Positions 10,001 to 19,181 of a stretch of DNA of 64,000 nt are shown in pieces. The notes beneath the pieces are model-generated. The model had not been told where the DNA came from, made no database searches, and saw only the letters and a list, made by a program, of their open reading frames with translations. The position numbers and the translations under genes are program-made. Source of the DNA: Treponema sp. (GTDB lineage: Bacteria; Spirochaetota; Spirochaetia; Treponematales; Treponemataceae). The stretch spans positions 1 to 64,000 of the forward strand of contig NZ_JAILGZ010000109.1 of NCBI RefSeq assembly GCF_024696245.1. Direction: 5' to 3'. How positions within the stretch are numbered: position 1 is the stretch's first letter; each line of letters begins with the position of its first letter.

Positions 10001-10615
10001 GGCATTAAATATTTTGTCCTGATTTTCTTTCCATGCGTTTTTTATTTCAGTCTTCTGTCGTTCAAGGTCCTTTTCAAAATCGATTTCTGAAACAACGGTG
10101 GAGTATGTGGTAATTGTGTTTGCAAAAATTTCCTGAGCTATCTGGTCGTAGTTATTTGTTTTTACCAGTTTTTTAATTGCCAGGCTGTCGCGGTTTTTAA
10201 GGATAAATGGCAGGGCCATTTCATTTATTTTTTTATCTATGCTTTCTTTATCCTGAGTAAAGTCCGGAGAGATTCCATAAAAGTGGGCTCCCATTTTTGC
10301 TACGGAATTACAGTAAGCGTCTATGGTTTTAATATTTGCCTTGTAAAAATTTGCTGCCTGTTCCGGAGAGTTTTCTTTGAGAACTTTATAGATTCTGGAA
10401 GACATTTCTACAGTTGCTTTTTTTGTAAAGGTAAGGGTAAGTATCTGGTCTACGTTGCAGTTTCTGTTTTGAACAAGGTCAAGAAATCTCTGGGAGAGAA
10501 CGGAGGTTTTTCCTGAGCCGGCTCCTGCACTTACTACAGAGTTTATATTTGACTTAATGGCTGCCAGCTGATACTGGTCTGCCTGGTTTTGTTTTTTTTC
10601 TTTTTTATCTGCCAT
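7049..10615 (-). CDS. addA: UvrD-like helicase/nuclease, AddA type
   Basis: Walker A SAGAGSGKTSVLSQRFLDL; IDEFQDNN; GDEKQSIYLFRGAD; LMSIHKSKGLEFKIVFIP; C-terminal nuclease motif VVDYKTNQ. Confidence 0.9.
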   Translation of the reverse strand: MADKKEKKQNQADQYQLAAIKSNINSVVSAGAGSGKTSVLSQRFLDLVQNRNCNVDQILTLTFTKKATVEMSSRIYKVLKENSPEQAANFYKANIKTIDAYCNSVAKMGAHFYGISPDFTQDKESIDKKINEMALPFILKNRDSLAIKKLVKTNNYDQIAQEIFANTITTYSTVVSEIDFEKDLERQKTEIKNAWKENQDKIFNAMNLFMNDWNSLPEKKDSKTYDKIKKHLQPFTPPYKSQLTEEDINNHNTSNIEETFNQLKYFCTTPSPGQLKDLREAAISLKSAKEIIIVLEEIILFIQNLPVISALIPLMKEFQTMANNFKRQSGILSFSDISALALKTLIEHPEIRKTEKDKYKAIMIDEFQDNNQMQRDMLFLLAEKPERTEKSVPRPDELCPDKLFFVGDEKQSIYLFRGADVSVFRKLSLDFKEGNLQMTNNYRSHQSLIASFNTIFGGYKFPPSMNEDSEDSQETEEINQPSVFFSEKKTYPDIEIPEYEAVYHKVTLSDSAKKEITKDNYKEIYQPHIHIAKTDNEETEAEWVAQKIKALITTGADENGPVNPGDIAILFKSYEPQSRYERVLLKYGIPYNTETVKGFFSDGPVNDIFSFLRLCVYPSDTLSYAQILRSPFVNLSITEINAILLQDREPFNPNNLNLLSPDGQHHYQKAADFYQEIKKESKTATLTDLINIIWYKAGYRYETLWNQQVSMYSKLYDLIFEFARQCQLKNMSLAAFVDELRNYKDEQAKLDNMDIPIVQKEGVHLMSIHKSKGLEFKIVFIPVTNKKGQQQKNNFSVYYSKEYGFTVNTSPSQDSINDNKKINYFFDLAKKENALKANAELRRLTYVALTRAINSLYISKCKEDPKTIEAEDYTPGNEKNLENIYNTLYPVLEFYKEKENSPFTFEDIELEENLSTQSDKVRPNTQEAKYQLLEDFKTIDVYNSTDNKKIISLDEVMDRYILPSQLMHQNQEQVQKQNTREDLIKAWTPQEDTPYKEINTIIIESLPHAGSEKETQPRFSFANFGTIAHSYLEAALSPEKNLPEYSNKDIVGLENNQNKLLTVQNVCKKMSQDFLSSSLGQKATAADWKKCEYEFKYYTGQYLIHGTMDLIFKEGEGRYRVVDYKTNQTIKPEIYYNQLTLYRAAAAQLLSVKEEDISCSLFYLRFGKEVDITEECNKNIDWKEILTR

Positions 10616-10641
10616 AATGTTTTCCTCTTAAAAATAAAAAA

Positions 10642-13416
10642 TTAGTTTTTTCTGCTGACGGTAAAGGTTCGCCGGCAAATGGCTTTGTAATGACAGGATG
10701 AACAGGTGTTAAAATCCTGGGCAGTGTTGTTTACGGAAAAATTGTTATCCCTGATTCTTTCTGCGTAACGATTTGTGCATTCCACCATTTTATCAATAAC
10801 CTTTTCAAAGTCTTCAGGGCTTACCGTATTTCTTTTATTTTTTCTCTGGTAGATTGATATTCCTGCAACAGGATCTGCTTCTGATTTTTGAACATTATAG
10901 AAGCAGCAGTTTTCTATATTAACTGCAGGAGTCTGTTTGCGGAGAAGATAAATATAAAAAGGCATCTGAAAGTCAGGAAGGTTTTGTTCTTCAAGAGGAC
11001 TTGCCGGATTATCTTCCGGGTCCAGATATTTATTGCCGGGAATGTTTTTGCTCTTAAAATCTACAAGGATGTATTCTTCTGCCTCAGGATCCATGAGAAG
11101 ACAGTCTATTCTTCCTTCAAAGAGAATATTTTTTTCTTTATCTGCAAATGAATATCTTTCTTCTGTTGCAATTACCTTGCAGCCGTTAAAGGTTTGTGAA
11201 AAAGTACTGACACTTTTAACCAGTAATTCAGTAAGGGAATTTTCTGTTGCAGATAAAAGTTCTCCTGTAAGAAAACTTTTTTTACTTTCTTCTATGGCAT
11301 CTTTAATTGCCTGCTGTAAAATTTTTTTATGCTCTTCAGGTATTGAGTTTTCTTCATAGAGAATTAATAGATTTTTAAACTTCAGCTGACGGCAGTAAAG
11401 TTCAAAAACTCTGTGATATAAATCTCCCAGTTCTGTGTTTTTTACAAGTTCGGCTTCTGTATTTTCTTCATCCAAATTTGATACTGAATAAAAAAGCCAC
11501 TTTCTTGGACAGTCAAAGAAATGGTTAAGGACTGTTGGAGAAATACAAACGTAAGAGTCCTTAAGTCTTTTTTTATTTACGGCATCCTGGATTTTTTTAA
11601 TTGTTTCTTCAGGTACTGCTGAATCTTCTGAAAGCTGGCAGTCATACCAGAAATCCTGTCCGTCTTTTTGGAGCTGAGTAATTTTTTCCGGAAATGCTGT
11701 CTGATTTATAAGCCACTGGTTTTCTTCGTAGTAAGTATCCTTATTGTGAAGTATTTTATCATCAGAGCACTTTGTTAAATCTTCTGGAATAAGATAGCTT
11801 GAACTTTGGGCATAGTCGGTAAAGGTTTTGGAACTGCAGGTAAAGTATGGTTCTTCCTTTAAGGAATTCATTGCGTAAAGCTGAATAAATTCTTCTGAAG
11901 TATTTGAGTCCTGATAATCTGTTCCAAAAAGTATTTTTCTTTTTTCATCAGTAAGGAAAGGCAGTTCTTTGTAAATTACAGAAAGTCCTCTTTGACTTGA
12001 ATCAATAATAATGTGACAGTCAAAAGGAGAGGAGGCTGCTGTTTTGTATGGCAGAATTGAAACTCCGTTGTTTTTATTTTGAGCAAGATATTTTGTATCA
12101 GAAAGATAGCTGACAAAAAAACTGTAAGGATTTTTTACCATACATTCCGGAAAGACTGTCTCAAGGTCAATTAAGGAACCAAGTTCACTTATACAGCGGC
12201 TTATAATGCGGTCACTTTCTTCCGGACATTCTTCCATATTAAAGAAGGTGTTTCTAAAAATAAAATAATTGTCCCTTATTTGTGAGAAGCTTTTGCTTTC
12301 CACAAGTTTTTTTAGCTGACCTGAAAAATCGTTGTAAAAAGTTTCTACTTCCTTATCGTAGTTTTGTTTAAGGGATTGTTTCCATACATCGATTTTTTTA
12401 TTTTTATATTCGTAGCTGCAGATGCAGTGATTGTTTTGTCCGTAGGCAATAAAACGATTTACAGGCAGACCTTCTTTCCATGGAAGCTGAGTGTTAAGAA
12501 GAAGGTTTTTAATTGATTCATAAGTAAAATCAGAATTAACACATTCTTCTGCCATAGAAAAAAATGAACCTGCAGAACTGTCAGAAAGGGGAGCAGCCAT
12601 TTTTAAAACATGGGGAATCTGGTAGAGCTCAAATTCTCTTTTTATGTAGGGACCATAATTATCAAGATCAGGAACGCTTACAGCAATTTCTGACCAGGGA
12701 ATATTTTTTTCTTCATGAAGTTCCCTGATTTTTAATGCAATATTTGTAAGTTCTGTCCTGGAATTGTTGAACATTTTTACTTTTGCATCTTTGTAGGAAT
12801 TATTATCCATGTGAATGAGTTTTATTTCTTCTGTAGATTCAAGAATAGTTTTATATTCAAACCAGTCAGAAAGTATTTCCGGAAAAAATAAAATATAGGT
12901 GTTTCCGTCTTTTTTAAAAGGTGGAGTTTCCCATGCAGGGTCAAAAAGATTGTAAGTGTTTAAAAAGTCAGAGTAACGTTTGTAAAGTTCAAGAAGGTCT
13001 GAATCTTCATCATCCGGAGAAATCTTTTTTAAATCAAACTGTCTCTTCCATGTGGCAAGTCCGGGAAGTATGGATGCAAACCATTTATAAAAACCAGAGG
13101 CACTGCCGGCATATTCCGGGGTAATAAGATTTTTTAGGAAAGGAGATTCTGCGTTTTTTTCTATAAGGATTTTTGCAAAAATCTGACGCATGGTAGAAGG
13201 AATGGAAGTTTTATTCTGGTTCTGGGATCTGATGGATGTTCCCTTAAAACGGTCCCAGGCAATAAAGCGTTCAGAAGCAACTGCTTTTACCTGTGAATAT
13301 TTAACTGTTCTGTCTGCCCATAAATCAGCTGCATTCTGGGTAGGAAAAATAAATACAGAGTTGATGTTTTTAATGTTTTCTTCAATTGTTTTTTGAATAA
13401 GGTTATTTTCTTCCAT
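10642..13416 (-). CDS. PD-(D/E)XK nuclease protein, AddB-like
   Basis: FFDCPRKWLFYSVSNL, YILVDFKSKN and C-terminal CSSCHYKAICRR (Fe-S-type cysteine set); adjacent to addA. No Walker A in the N-terminus. Confidence 0.75.
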   Translation of the reverse strand: MEENNLIQKTIEENIKNINSVFIFPTQNAADLWADRTVKYSQVKAVASERFIAWDRFKGTSIRSQNQNKTSIPSTMRQIFAKILIEKNAESPFLKNLITPEYAGSASGFYKWFASILPGLATWKRQFDLKKISPDDEDSDLLELYKRYSDFLNTYNLFDPAWETPPFKKDGNTYILFFPEILSDWFEYKTILESTEEIKLIHMDNNSYKDAKVKMFNNSRTELTNIALKIRELHEEKNIPWSEIAVSVPDLDNYGPYIKREFELYQIPHVLKMAAPLSDSSAGSFFSMAEECVNSDFTYESIKNLLLNTQLPWKEGLPVNRFIAYGQNNHCICSYEYKNKKIDVWKQSLKQNYDKEVETFYNDFSGQLKKLVESKSFSQIRDNYFIFRNTFFNMEECPEESDRIISRCISELGSLIDLETVFPECMVKNPYSFFVSYLSDTKYLAQNKNNGVSILPYKTAASSPFDCHIIIDSSQRGLSVIYKELPFLTDEKRKILFGTDYQDSNTSEEFIQLYAMNSLKEEPYFTCSSKTFTDYAQSSSYLIPEDLTKCSDDKILHNKDTYYEENQWLINQTAFPEKITQLQKDGQDFWYDCQLSEDSAVPEETIKKIQDAVNKKRLKDSYVCISPTVLNHFFDCPRKWLFYSVSNLDEENTEAELVKNTELGDLYHRVFELYCRQLKFKNLLILYEENSIPEEHKKILQQAIKDAIEESKKSFLTGELLSATENSLTELLVKSVSTFSQTFNGCKVIATEERYSFADKEKNILFEGRIDCLLMDPEAEEYILVDFKSKNIPGNKYLDPEDNPASPLEEQNLPDFQMPFYIYLLRKQTPAVNIENCCFYNVQKSEADPVAGISIYQRKNKRNTVSPEDFEKVIDKMVECTNRYAERIRDNNFSVNNTAQDFNTCSSCHYKAICRRTFTVSRKN

Positions 13417-13429
13417 CAGTTCTTCCCTT

Positions 13430-16210
13430 CTAGTTTTCTATTTGTACTGTACTGTTTCCGTTTATATCTTTTGTAACAATAATCCTGTTGTCGATTCTGC
13501 TTTTAAGTTCTTCAACGTGTGAAATTATTCCAATGAGTTTATCGTTTTGAGCAAGAGACATGAGTGAATTCATTGCCTTGTTTAAGGTTGCAGGATCAAG
13601 ACTTCCAAAGCCTTCATCTATAAACATTGAGTCAAGGTGAATGCCACCTCCTCCTGAACTTTCCTGAATTTCGTCTGACAGTCCCAGTGCCAGGGAAAGT
13701 GATGCCTGAAACTGTTCACCGCCGGAAAGTGTAGATACTGCCCTGATGCTTCCGTTGTGATGATCAACAACATTTAAATCAAGACCAATCTGGCTTCTGT
13801 GATTTTCTGTAGAAATATCCCTGACAAGTTCAAACTGTCGTGATGACATTGTAAGGAATCTTTTGTTGGCCCTGGCAATTATTCTGTCAAAGAAAGCTGC
13901 CTGTACATAAGTTTCAAGTCTTACTTTTCCGCTGGAAGAAATATTTCCGTTGGCAATATTTGCAAGGTGGCTGACCATCTGCCTTTTCTTTTCTATAGTG
14001 GCAATACTTTCAAAAAGTTTTTTAATGGATTCAAGACTGCGGCTGTTGTTTTTGCAAACAGAGATAAGGCTGTCGTGAATCTGTGACAGGTTATATTTTT
14101 TTTCTTCAAGTTTTGCCTGTTGGGAAAGAACTTCTTCCTGGTTTATATCCTGGTAAGTTGCAAGAACTTCCTGGGCCTGTTTAAGCTGACCGGAATATTC
14201 TGCATGTTTTTTACTGGAGTTTTCATAGGTCTTTTTAGCGTTATCAATATCCCTGTCAATGTTATTGATTACGTCTTCAAGACTGCTGATATTTTCTTCA
14301 GCCTGAGCTTTAGAAGAGAAGAGAAGTTTTTCTTTAAGCTTGTTAATAAAGGCAGTTTTTTCTTCAAGGGCAGAGCGATATTTTTCGCAGTCAATAAGAT
14401 TTTGTGAAAGAGAAGCCTGATCGTCTGAAAGTGTTTTTTCAAGAAGAGGAATTTCGTTTTGAAGATCCGTCTTTTCTTTGACCATATCTTTTGCTTCATT
14501 CACCTGACTGCGTAAGAGACTGAGTTTTTTATTTACTTCTCCTTCTTTTTTTAAGAGACTGTCATTAAGGTTTTCTATTGTTCCTGTGTAATCCGGGAGT
14601 AAGCTAAGAATCTGTTCCCTTAAATTTTTTTCTTCGTTGGAAAGACCTGCCATTAATTCAGAACTTTCTCCGGAAAGCTTTGTAAAGTTATTGCTGGATT
14701 CTTCTGCTTCTTTTTCTAATTCATCAAGTTCTTCTTTATCAGGAGCATTTCCGGATTTTTTTGCAGGAGACGGATGGTCTAATGAACCGCATACAGGACA
14801 GGGCTGGTTTTCAATAAGTTCCTGGGAGAGAATGCCTGCCTGTTCCATAAAGAAAAGTCTTTTCTTTTCAAGATAAAGGGCATTTTTATTTTTAAAGTCC
14901 TGACTTGCTTTTGCAGCTTCTTCCTGTTTTTCGTTAAGAATTTCTTTTTGTCTGATAAAGCCTGAGTATTTATTTTTTATAGTTTGAATCTGTTCATAAC
15001 TGTCAGAGGCTTCTTCAAGCTGATTCTGAATAATAATCAGCTGTTCTCCACAATCTTCAAGTTTGTTAAGCCTGTCTTTTTTTGCTGTAATTTCTTTTTC
15101 TGATACAGCTATTTCGTTTTTAAGTTTATTTTGTGAGTTAAGGGACTCTGCTATTTTTTTAGCAAAGTCTTTGGCTGCCTTTTCTTCTGTGTCCAGCTGC
15201 TGGTAATCTTCAAGGGAATTTTTTATAAGGGTAAGCTTTTCCTGGGCCTGAGATTTTTCTTCTTCCCTGAGCATTGCCTTTTTAAGACTGCTTTCTGCAG
15301 CAAGACTTTCTTCTTTTAGATTTTCCAGCTGTGCAGTAAGGCTTACAATCTGACCGGCAATTTTTCTTTTTTCTTCAGCTCTGGTTGCCTTTGAATTTAT
15401 TTCTTCCAGTTCTTTCTGGTTATCTTTTATAAGCTTTTCGTTTTTCTTAAGTTTTTTATCGTTGTCCTTACAAATATATTCAAGAAACTCTATATCATTT
15501 TCTTCCGGAAAAGATTTTTCTTTTATAAGGGACAGCTCTTTATTTTTTTCTTCATCATCAAAGGCTTCAATAAGATTTATATCATGACTTATCTGATTGT
15601 TTATTTCCCTGCATTCAAAAGAAAGGGCTTTTGCATCAGCGTCCAGTCTTTCTTCCAGCTGCTGGTATCTGCTTGTCTTAAAGATTTCACGGAAGATAGT
15701 TTTTTTATCCTCAGTTGGGGCGAGGAGAAATTTCTGAAATGCCCCCTGGGCAATCATTGCAATCTGACAGAAATCTTTTTTACATAATTTTAAAATGTCC
15801 TGAACTGCAGCCGTAACTTTAGATGTCTGTACTACCGGATCCCTTCCGTCTGAATAAATAAGTTCAGCATTTGCATTTTCGGTTACAGTTTTATTTCCTG
15901 TCTTGGCTTTGCGGATATATTTTGGATTTCTTTTTACTGTATAAATTTTTGAGTTTACCTCAAAGGTAAATTCTACTTTTGTAGGAATATTTTCATCTGC
16001 AAGAGTAGAGCGGAGCATGCTTTCTTTTCTTGTATCACCGCTTGGTTCGCCATAAAGGGCATAGGTAATGGCATCAAAAATTGTAGTCTTACCGCTGCCA
16101 GTGGAACCACAAATAAGAAAGAGTCCTTTGTCTGATACTTTTGTAAAATCTATTTCAACAGGCTTACAGTAAGATTCAAAGCCTGTCATTTTAAGGCTGA
16201 TAGGTTTCAT
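13430..16210 (-). CDS. sbcC: Exonuclease subunit SbcC (Rad50-like SMC ATPase)
   Basis: ICGSTGSGKTTIFDAITYALYG; zinc hook QPCPVCGSLDHP in a long coiled coil; TLSGGEQFQASLSLALGLSDEIQ ... MFIDEGFGSLD. Confidence 0.95.
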   Translation of the reverse strand: MKPISLKMTGFESYCKPVEIDFTKVSDKGLFLICGSTGSGKTTIFDAITYALYGEPSGDTRKESMLRSTLADENIPTKVEFTFEVNSKIYTVKRNPKYIRKAKTGNKTVTENANAELIYSDGRDPVVQTSKVTAAVQDILKLCKKDFCQIAMIAQGAFQKFLLAPTEDKKTIFREIFKTSRYQQLEERLDADAKALSFECREINNQISHDINLIEAFDDEEKNKELSLIKEKSFPEENDIEFLEYICKDNDKKLKKNEKLIKDNQKELEEINSKATRAEEKRKIAGQIVSLTAQLENLKEESLAAESSLKKAMLREEEKSQAQEKLTLIKNSLEDYQQLDTEEKAAKDFAKKIAESLNSQNKLKNEIAVSEKEITAKKDRLNKLEDCGEQLIIIQNQLEEASDSYEQIQTIKNKYSGFIRQKEILNEKQEEAAKASQDFKNKNALYLEKKRLFFMEQAGILSQELIENQPCPVCGSLDHPSPAKKSGNAPDKEELDELEKEAEESSNNFTKLSGESSELMAGLSNEEKNLREQILSLLPDYTGTIENLNDSLLKKEGEVNKKLSLLRSQVNEAKDMVKEKTDLQNEIPLLEKTLSDDQASLSQNLIDCEKYRSALEEKTAFINKLKEKLLFSSKAQAEENISSLEDVINNIDRDIDNAKKTYENSSKKHAEYSGQLKQAQEVLATYQDINQEEVLSQQAKLEEKKYNLSQIHDSLISVCKNNSRSLESIKKLFESIATIEKKRQMVSHLANIANGNISSSGKVRLETYVQAAFFDRIIARANKRFLTMSSRQFELVRDISTENHRSQIGLDLNVVDHHNGSIRAVSTLSGGEQFQASLSLALGLSDEIQESSGGGGIHLDSMFIDEGFGSLDPATLNKAMNSLMSLAQNDKLIGIISHVEELKSRIDNRIIVTKDINGNSTVQIEN

Positions 16211-17343
16211 TCTTCTTTTCCCCAGATATCTTCTACTAATGTTTTAATGTATTCAGATTCATCTTCAGATAATTCTTTTTCTGTTCTGTCTGTGTAAAAG
16301 GCAGAGAATACATCACAGGGATTCATTTTTTTTACGTCGCTGGTTTTAATTGAATCAGCAATATGCTGTGTCCTGTAGTTGTCATATTCAATCTGAAGGG
16401 CAAAAGGATAAACCTGTCTGATTCTTGCCATTGCATCTGCTACATCATCTTCATCCGTTAAAACTACATTGATATAGTCTTCATGGTTTTTGTCATCAGA
16501 GCTGCTGTTTTTTATAATGTCATCAAACTTTCCTTTAACCTGCCTCATATCACGGAGAGGTTTAAGTTCCTTTTGATAAACAGAAAGGTTTCCTTTTTCC
16601 TTAAGGTCAATAACTGTTACGGATTTAGTCTGATTGATTTCTGACGTTGAATACTTTAAGGGTGTTCCGCAGTAACGGATGCTTTCCCTTTCTATATGCT
16701 GGGGTGAATGAATATGTCCCAGGGCTACATAGTCAAAGTCCTTAAAAATTTTAGAACTGATGTTATCAAGTCCCCCAAAAATAAGTTCTTCAGAATCGCA
16801 GTGCTTTGCATTTGTAACATTCTGGTGGGTAACAAGAATATTTCTTTTGCTGCAGTCTATGTTCAGGGAATCAACTGCAGTTTTTAGAGCATCATTGTAG
16901 TCAGCAATTTCTTTATCCGGAAAGCAGGGCCTTACGTTTTGAGGACGGATAAAAGGCAGAAGGTAAATCTTTACTTCCCCAAATTCATCCGTAAAGGTAG
17001 GGCATGCCGCAGTTCCGTCATAGTTATGGCTGAAGAATATGCCTGAATTCTCCATAAAGCCTGAACCAAAGGTAAGCCTGTCTGAGTTATCATGGTTTCC
17101 GCTGATTATGTAGACCTTGATTTTAAGTTTTACAAGTTCAGTAAGAAAATCTTCAAAAATGCGGATAGCTTCTACAGGTGCTATTGCCTTGTCGTAGATG
17201 TCACCGGCTATGATTATGCCGTCTGCCTTTTCTTCTTTGGTAATTTTAATGATTTGATCAAGTATGTATTTCTGATCATCAGCCATGGAGTATCCGTATA
17301 AGGATAAGCCCAGATGTAAGTCCGAAATATGGGTAAGTTTCAA
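16207..17343 (-). CDS. sbcD: Exonuclease subunit SbcD (Mre11-like nuclease)
   Basis: MKLTHISDLHLGLSLYG, IIAGDIYDKA, IISGNHDNSDRL, ALGHIHSPQ; 4-nt overlap with sbcC. Confidence 0.95.
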   Translation of the reverse strand: MKLTHISDLHLGLSLYGYSMADDQKYILDQIIKITKEEKADGIIIAGDIYDKAIAPVEAIRIFEDFLTELVKLKIKVYIISGNHDNSDRLTFGSGFMENSGIFFSHNYDGTAACPTFTDEFGEVKIYLLPFIRPQNVRPCFPDKEIADYNDALKTAVDSLNIDCSKRNILVTHQNVTNAKHCDSEELIFGGLDNISSKIFKDFDYVALGHIHSPQHIERESIRYCGTPLKYSTSEINQTKSVTVIDLKEKGNLSVYQKELKPLRDMRQVKGKFDDIIKNSSSDDKNHEDYINVVLTDEDDVADAMARIRQVYPFALQIEYDNYRTQHIADSIKTSDVKKMNPCDVFSAFYTDRTEKELSEDESEYIKTLVEDIWGKEE

Positions 17344-17397
17344 TAGTATCCCCTGTGTTTTAATTCCCTCAAAATAATATACCTCTAAAATATAAAA

Positions 17398-17426
17398 TTG
17401 ACCACATAAAAAATAATAGGTAATAT
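17398..17426 (+). promoter_or_regulatory. Sigma-70 promoter for ptsI
   Basis: TTGACC-N17-TAATAT, with the -10 ending 6 nt before the ATG at 17433. Confidence 0.65.
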
Positions 17427-17432
17427 ATAAGA

Positions 17433-19139
17433 ATGAATGTTTTACTTGGAATTTCTGCTTCTAGCGGAACAGGGATAGGAAAAGCCTTTGTTTTACCAGA
17501 AACACCGGAACGTATAATTTCTAAAAATAAACTCTCTGATAATGAACTGGAGTCTGAATGGCAGAGATTTGAGTCAGCCTGCACAAAAGTTAAGGAAAGT
17601 ATAGAAAAATCACTTTCTGAGGTTTCTGCAGAAGACCTTAACAGGGTTATTCTTGAAACCTATCTTCTTATGCTTGCAGATCCTGTTTTTTTACAGGAAG
17701 TAAAGGCTGCCTTTGAAAAAAACAAGTATAACATTGAATACATAGTTGATATGAAGGCCGGGGAATATGCAGACCGCCTTCGTAACAGTGGTAATGATTA
17801 CCTTGCAGAGCGTGCCGGAGACATAGAAGATGTTTTTGGTAAAGTTCTTGATATACTTCTGGACTATCACCCTTTTGACATAGAAGAAGTTCCTGAAAAT
17901 GCAGTAATTGTTGGCCGTAACATGAAGACTTCGGACACGGTTATCCTTAATAAAAGGAAGATTGCCGGTCTTGCCCTTATTGAAGGGGGAATTTCCAGTC
18001 ATGTTGCCATTCTTGCCCGCACTTACGGTATTCCTGCTGTTGTAGGCCTTGAGGGAATTACATCTCAGGTAGAAAACGGTGAACAGATAATTGTAGACGG
18101 AAGCCTGGGAGAAGTTGTAGTTTCACCTGATTCAGCAACATTAATGCAGTCTCAGTCCAAGATTGCCGCTGAACAGAAAAGGGTGGACCGCCTTAAGCAG
18201 TTTAGAAATAAAGCTGCCATGACAGAAGACGGAGTTGAATTTAAGCTTTACGCCAATATTGGTACTCCGGAAGAAGCAGAAATTGCCCTTGAAGAAGGTG
18301 CAGACGGAATTGGTTTGTTCAGGACAGAATTCCTTTTTATGGATTCAATGAAATCAAACGGCAACAAAAATGCTTCCTATTCAAATTCCGTAAGTGAAGA
18401 AGTACAGTTTCAGGCTTATAAAAGAGTTCTGGAGATAATGGGAGACAAACCTGTAACAATAAGAACCCTTGATTCCGGTGGAGACAAGGATATTGGTACT
18501 AAGGAGATTCCTTTTAATTCAGAAAAAAATCCTCTTATGGGCTTAAGGGCTATAAGACATTCACTTTTTTATCCTCAGATTTTCAGAACCCAGCTCAGGG
18601 CCCTGTACCGTGCCAGTGTATACGGAAACTTAAGGATAATGCTTCCTTTGATTACAGATGTTTCTCAGGTTGATACAGTCCGGGGAATCATTAAAGGTGT
18701 TCAGTACAGTTTAAAAGAAGACAACATTCCTTTTAAAGCAGATGTTCCTGTAGGAATTATGGTAGAGACGGCAGCAGCTGCAATTTGTGCAGATTGTTTT
18801 GCCAGCCACTGTGACTTTTTCTCTCTTGGAACCAATGACCTGACTCAGTATACCATTGGAATTGACAGGGAAAATCCAAGTGTTGCTCCATATTACAATG
18901 AGTTTAATCTTGCAGTCCTGAGACTTATAAAGATGACAATAGATGCAGCAAAAAAAGAAGGTATTCCTGTTTCTATTTGTGGAGAAATGGCAGGAAAAAA
19001 AGAGAGTGTAATTATTCTTGCAGGATTTGGAATCAGAAGTTTGAGTATGGCTCCAAAACAGATTTCTGTAATAAAAGAAATTCTTTCCCAGTTTTCTATG
19101 GATGAACTTGAAAGCCTTTCTTCAAATTCACTCTTCTGA
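17433..19139 (+). CDS. ptsI: Phosphoenolpyruvate-protein phosphotransferase (enzyme I)
   Basis: GGISSHVAILARTYGIPAVVG (active-site His), GLFRTEFLFMD, FSLGTNDLTQYTIGIDREN, ISICGEMAG-like segment. Confidence 0.95.
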   Translation: MNVLLGISASSGTGIGKAFVLPETPERIISKNKLSDNELESEWQRFESACTKVKESIEKSLSEVSAEDLNRVILETYLLMLADPVFLQEVKAAFEKNKYNIEYIVDMKAGEYADRLRNSGNDYLAERAGDIEDVFGKVLDILLDYHPFDIEEVPENAVIVGRNMKTSDTVILNKRKIAGLALIEGGISSHVAILARTYGIPAVVGLEGITSQVENGEQIIVDGSLGEVVVSPDSATLMQSQSKIAAEQKRVDRLKQFRNKAAMTEDGVEFKLYANIGTPEEAEIALEEGADGIGLFRTEFLFMDSMKSNGNKNASYSNSVSEEVQFQAYKRVLEIMGDKPVTIRTLDSGGDKDIGTKEIPFNSEKNPLMGLRAIRHSLFYPQIFRTQLRALYRASVYGNLRIMLPLITDVSQVDTVRGIIKGVQYSLKEDNIPFKADVPVGIMVETAAAAICADCFASHCDFFSLGTNDLTQYTIGIDRENPSVAPYYNEFNLAVLRLIKMTIDAAKKEGIPVSICGEMAGKKESVIILAGFGIRSLSMAPKQISVIKEILSQFSMDELESLSSNSLF

Positions 19140-19181
19140 TTTTTTTATAATATATATATTTTTTATTAAAGGTGTTTAAAA

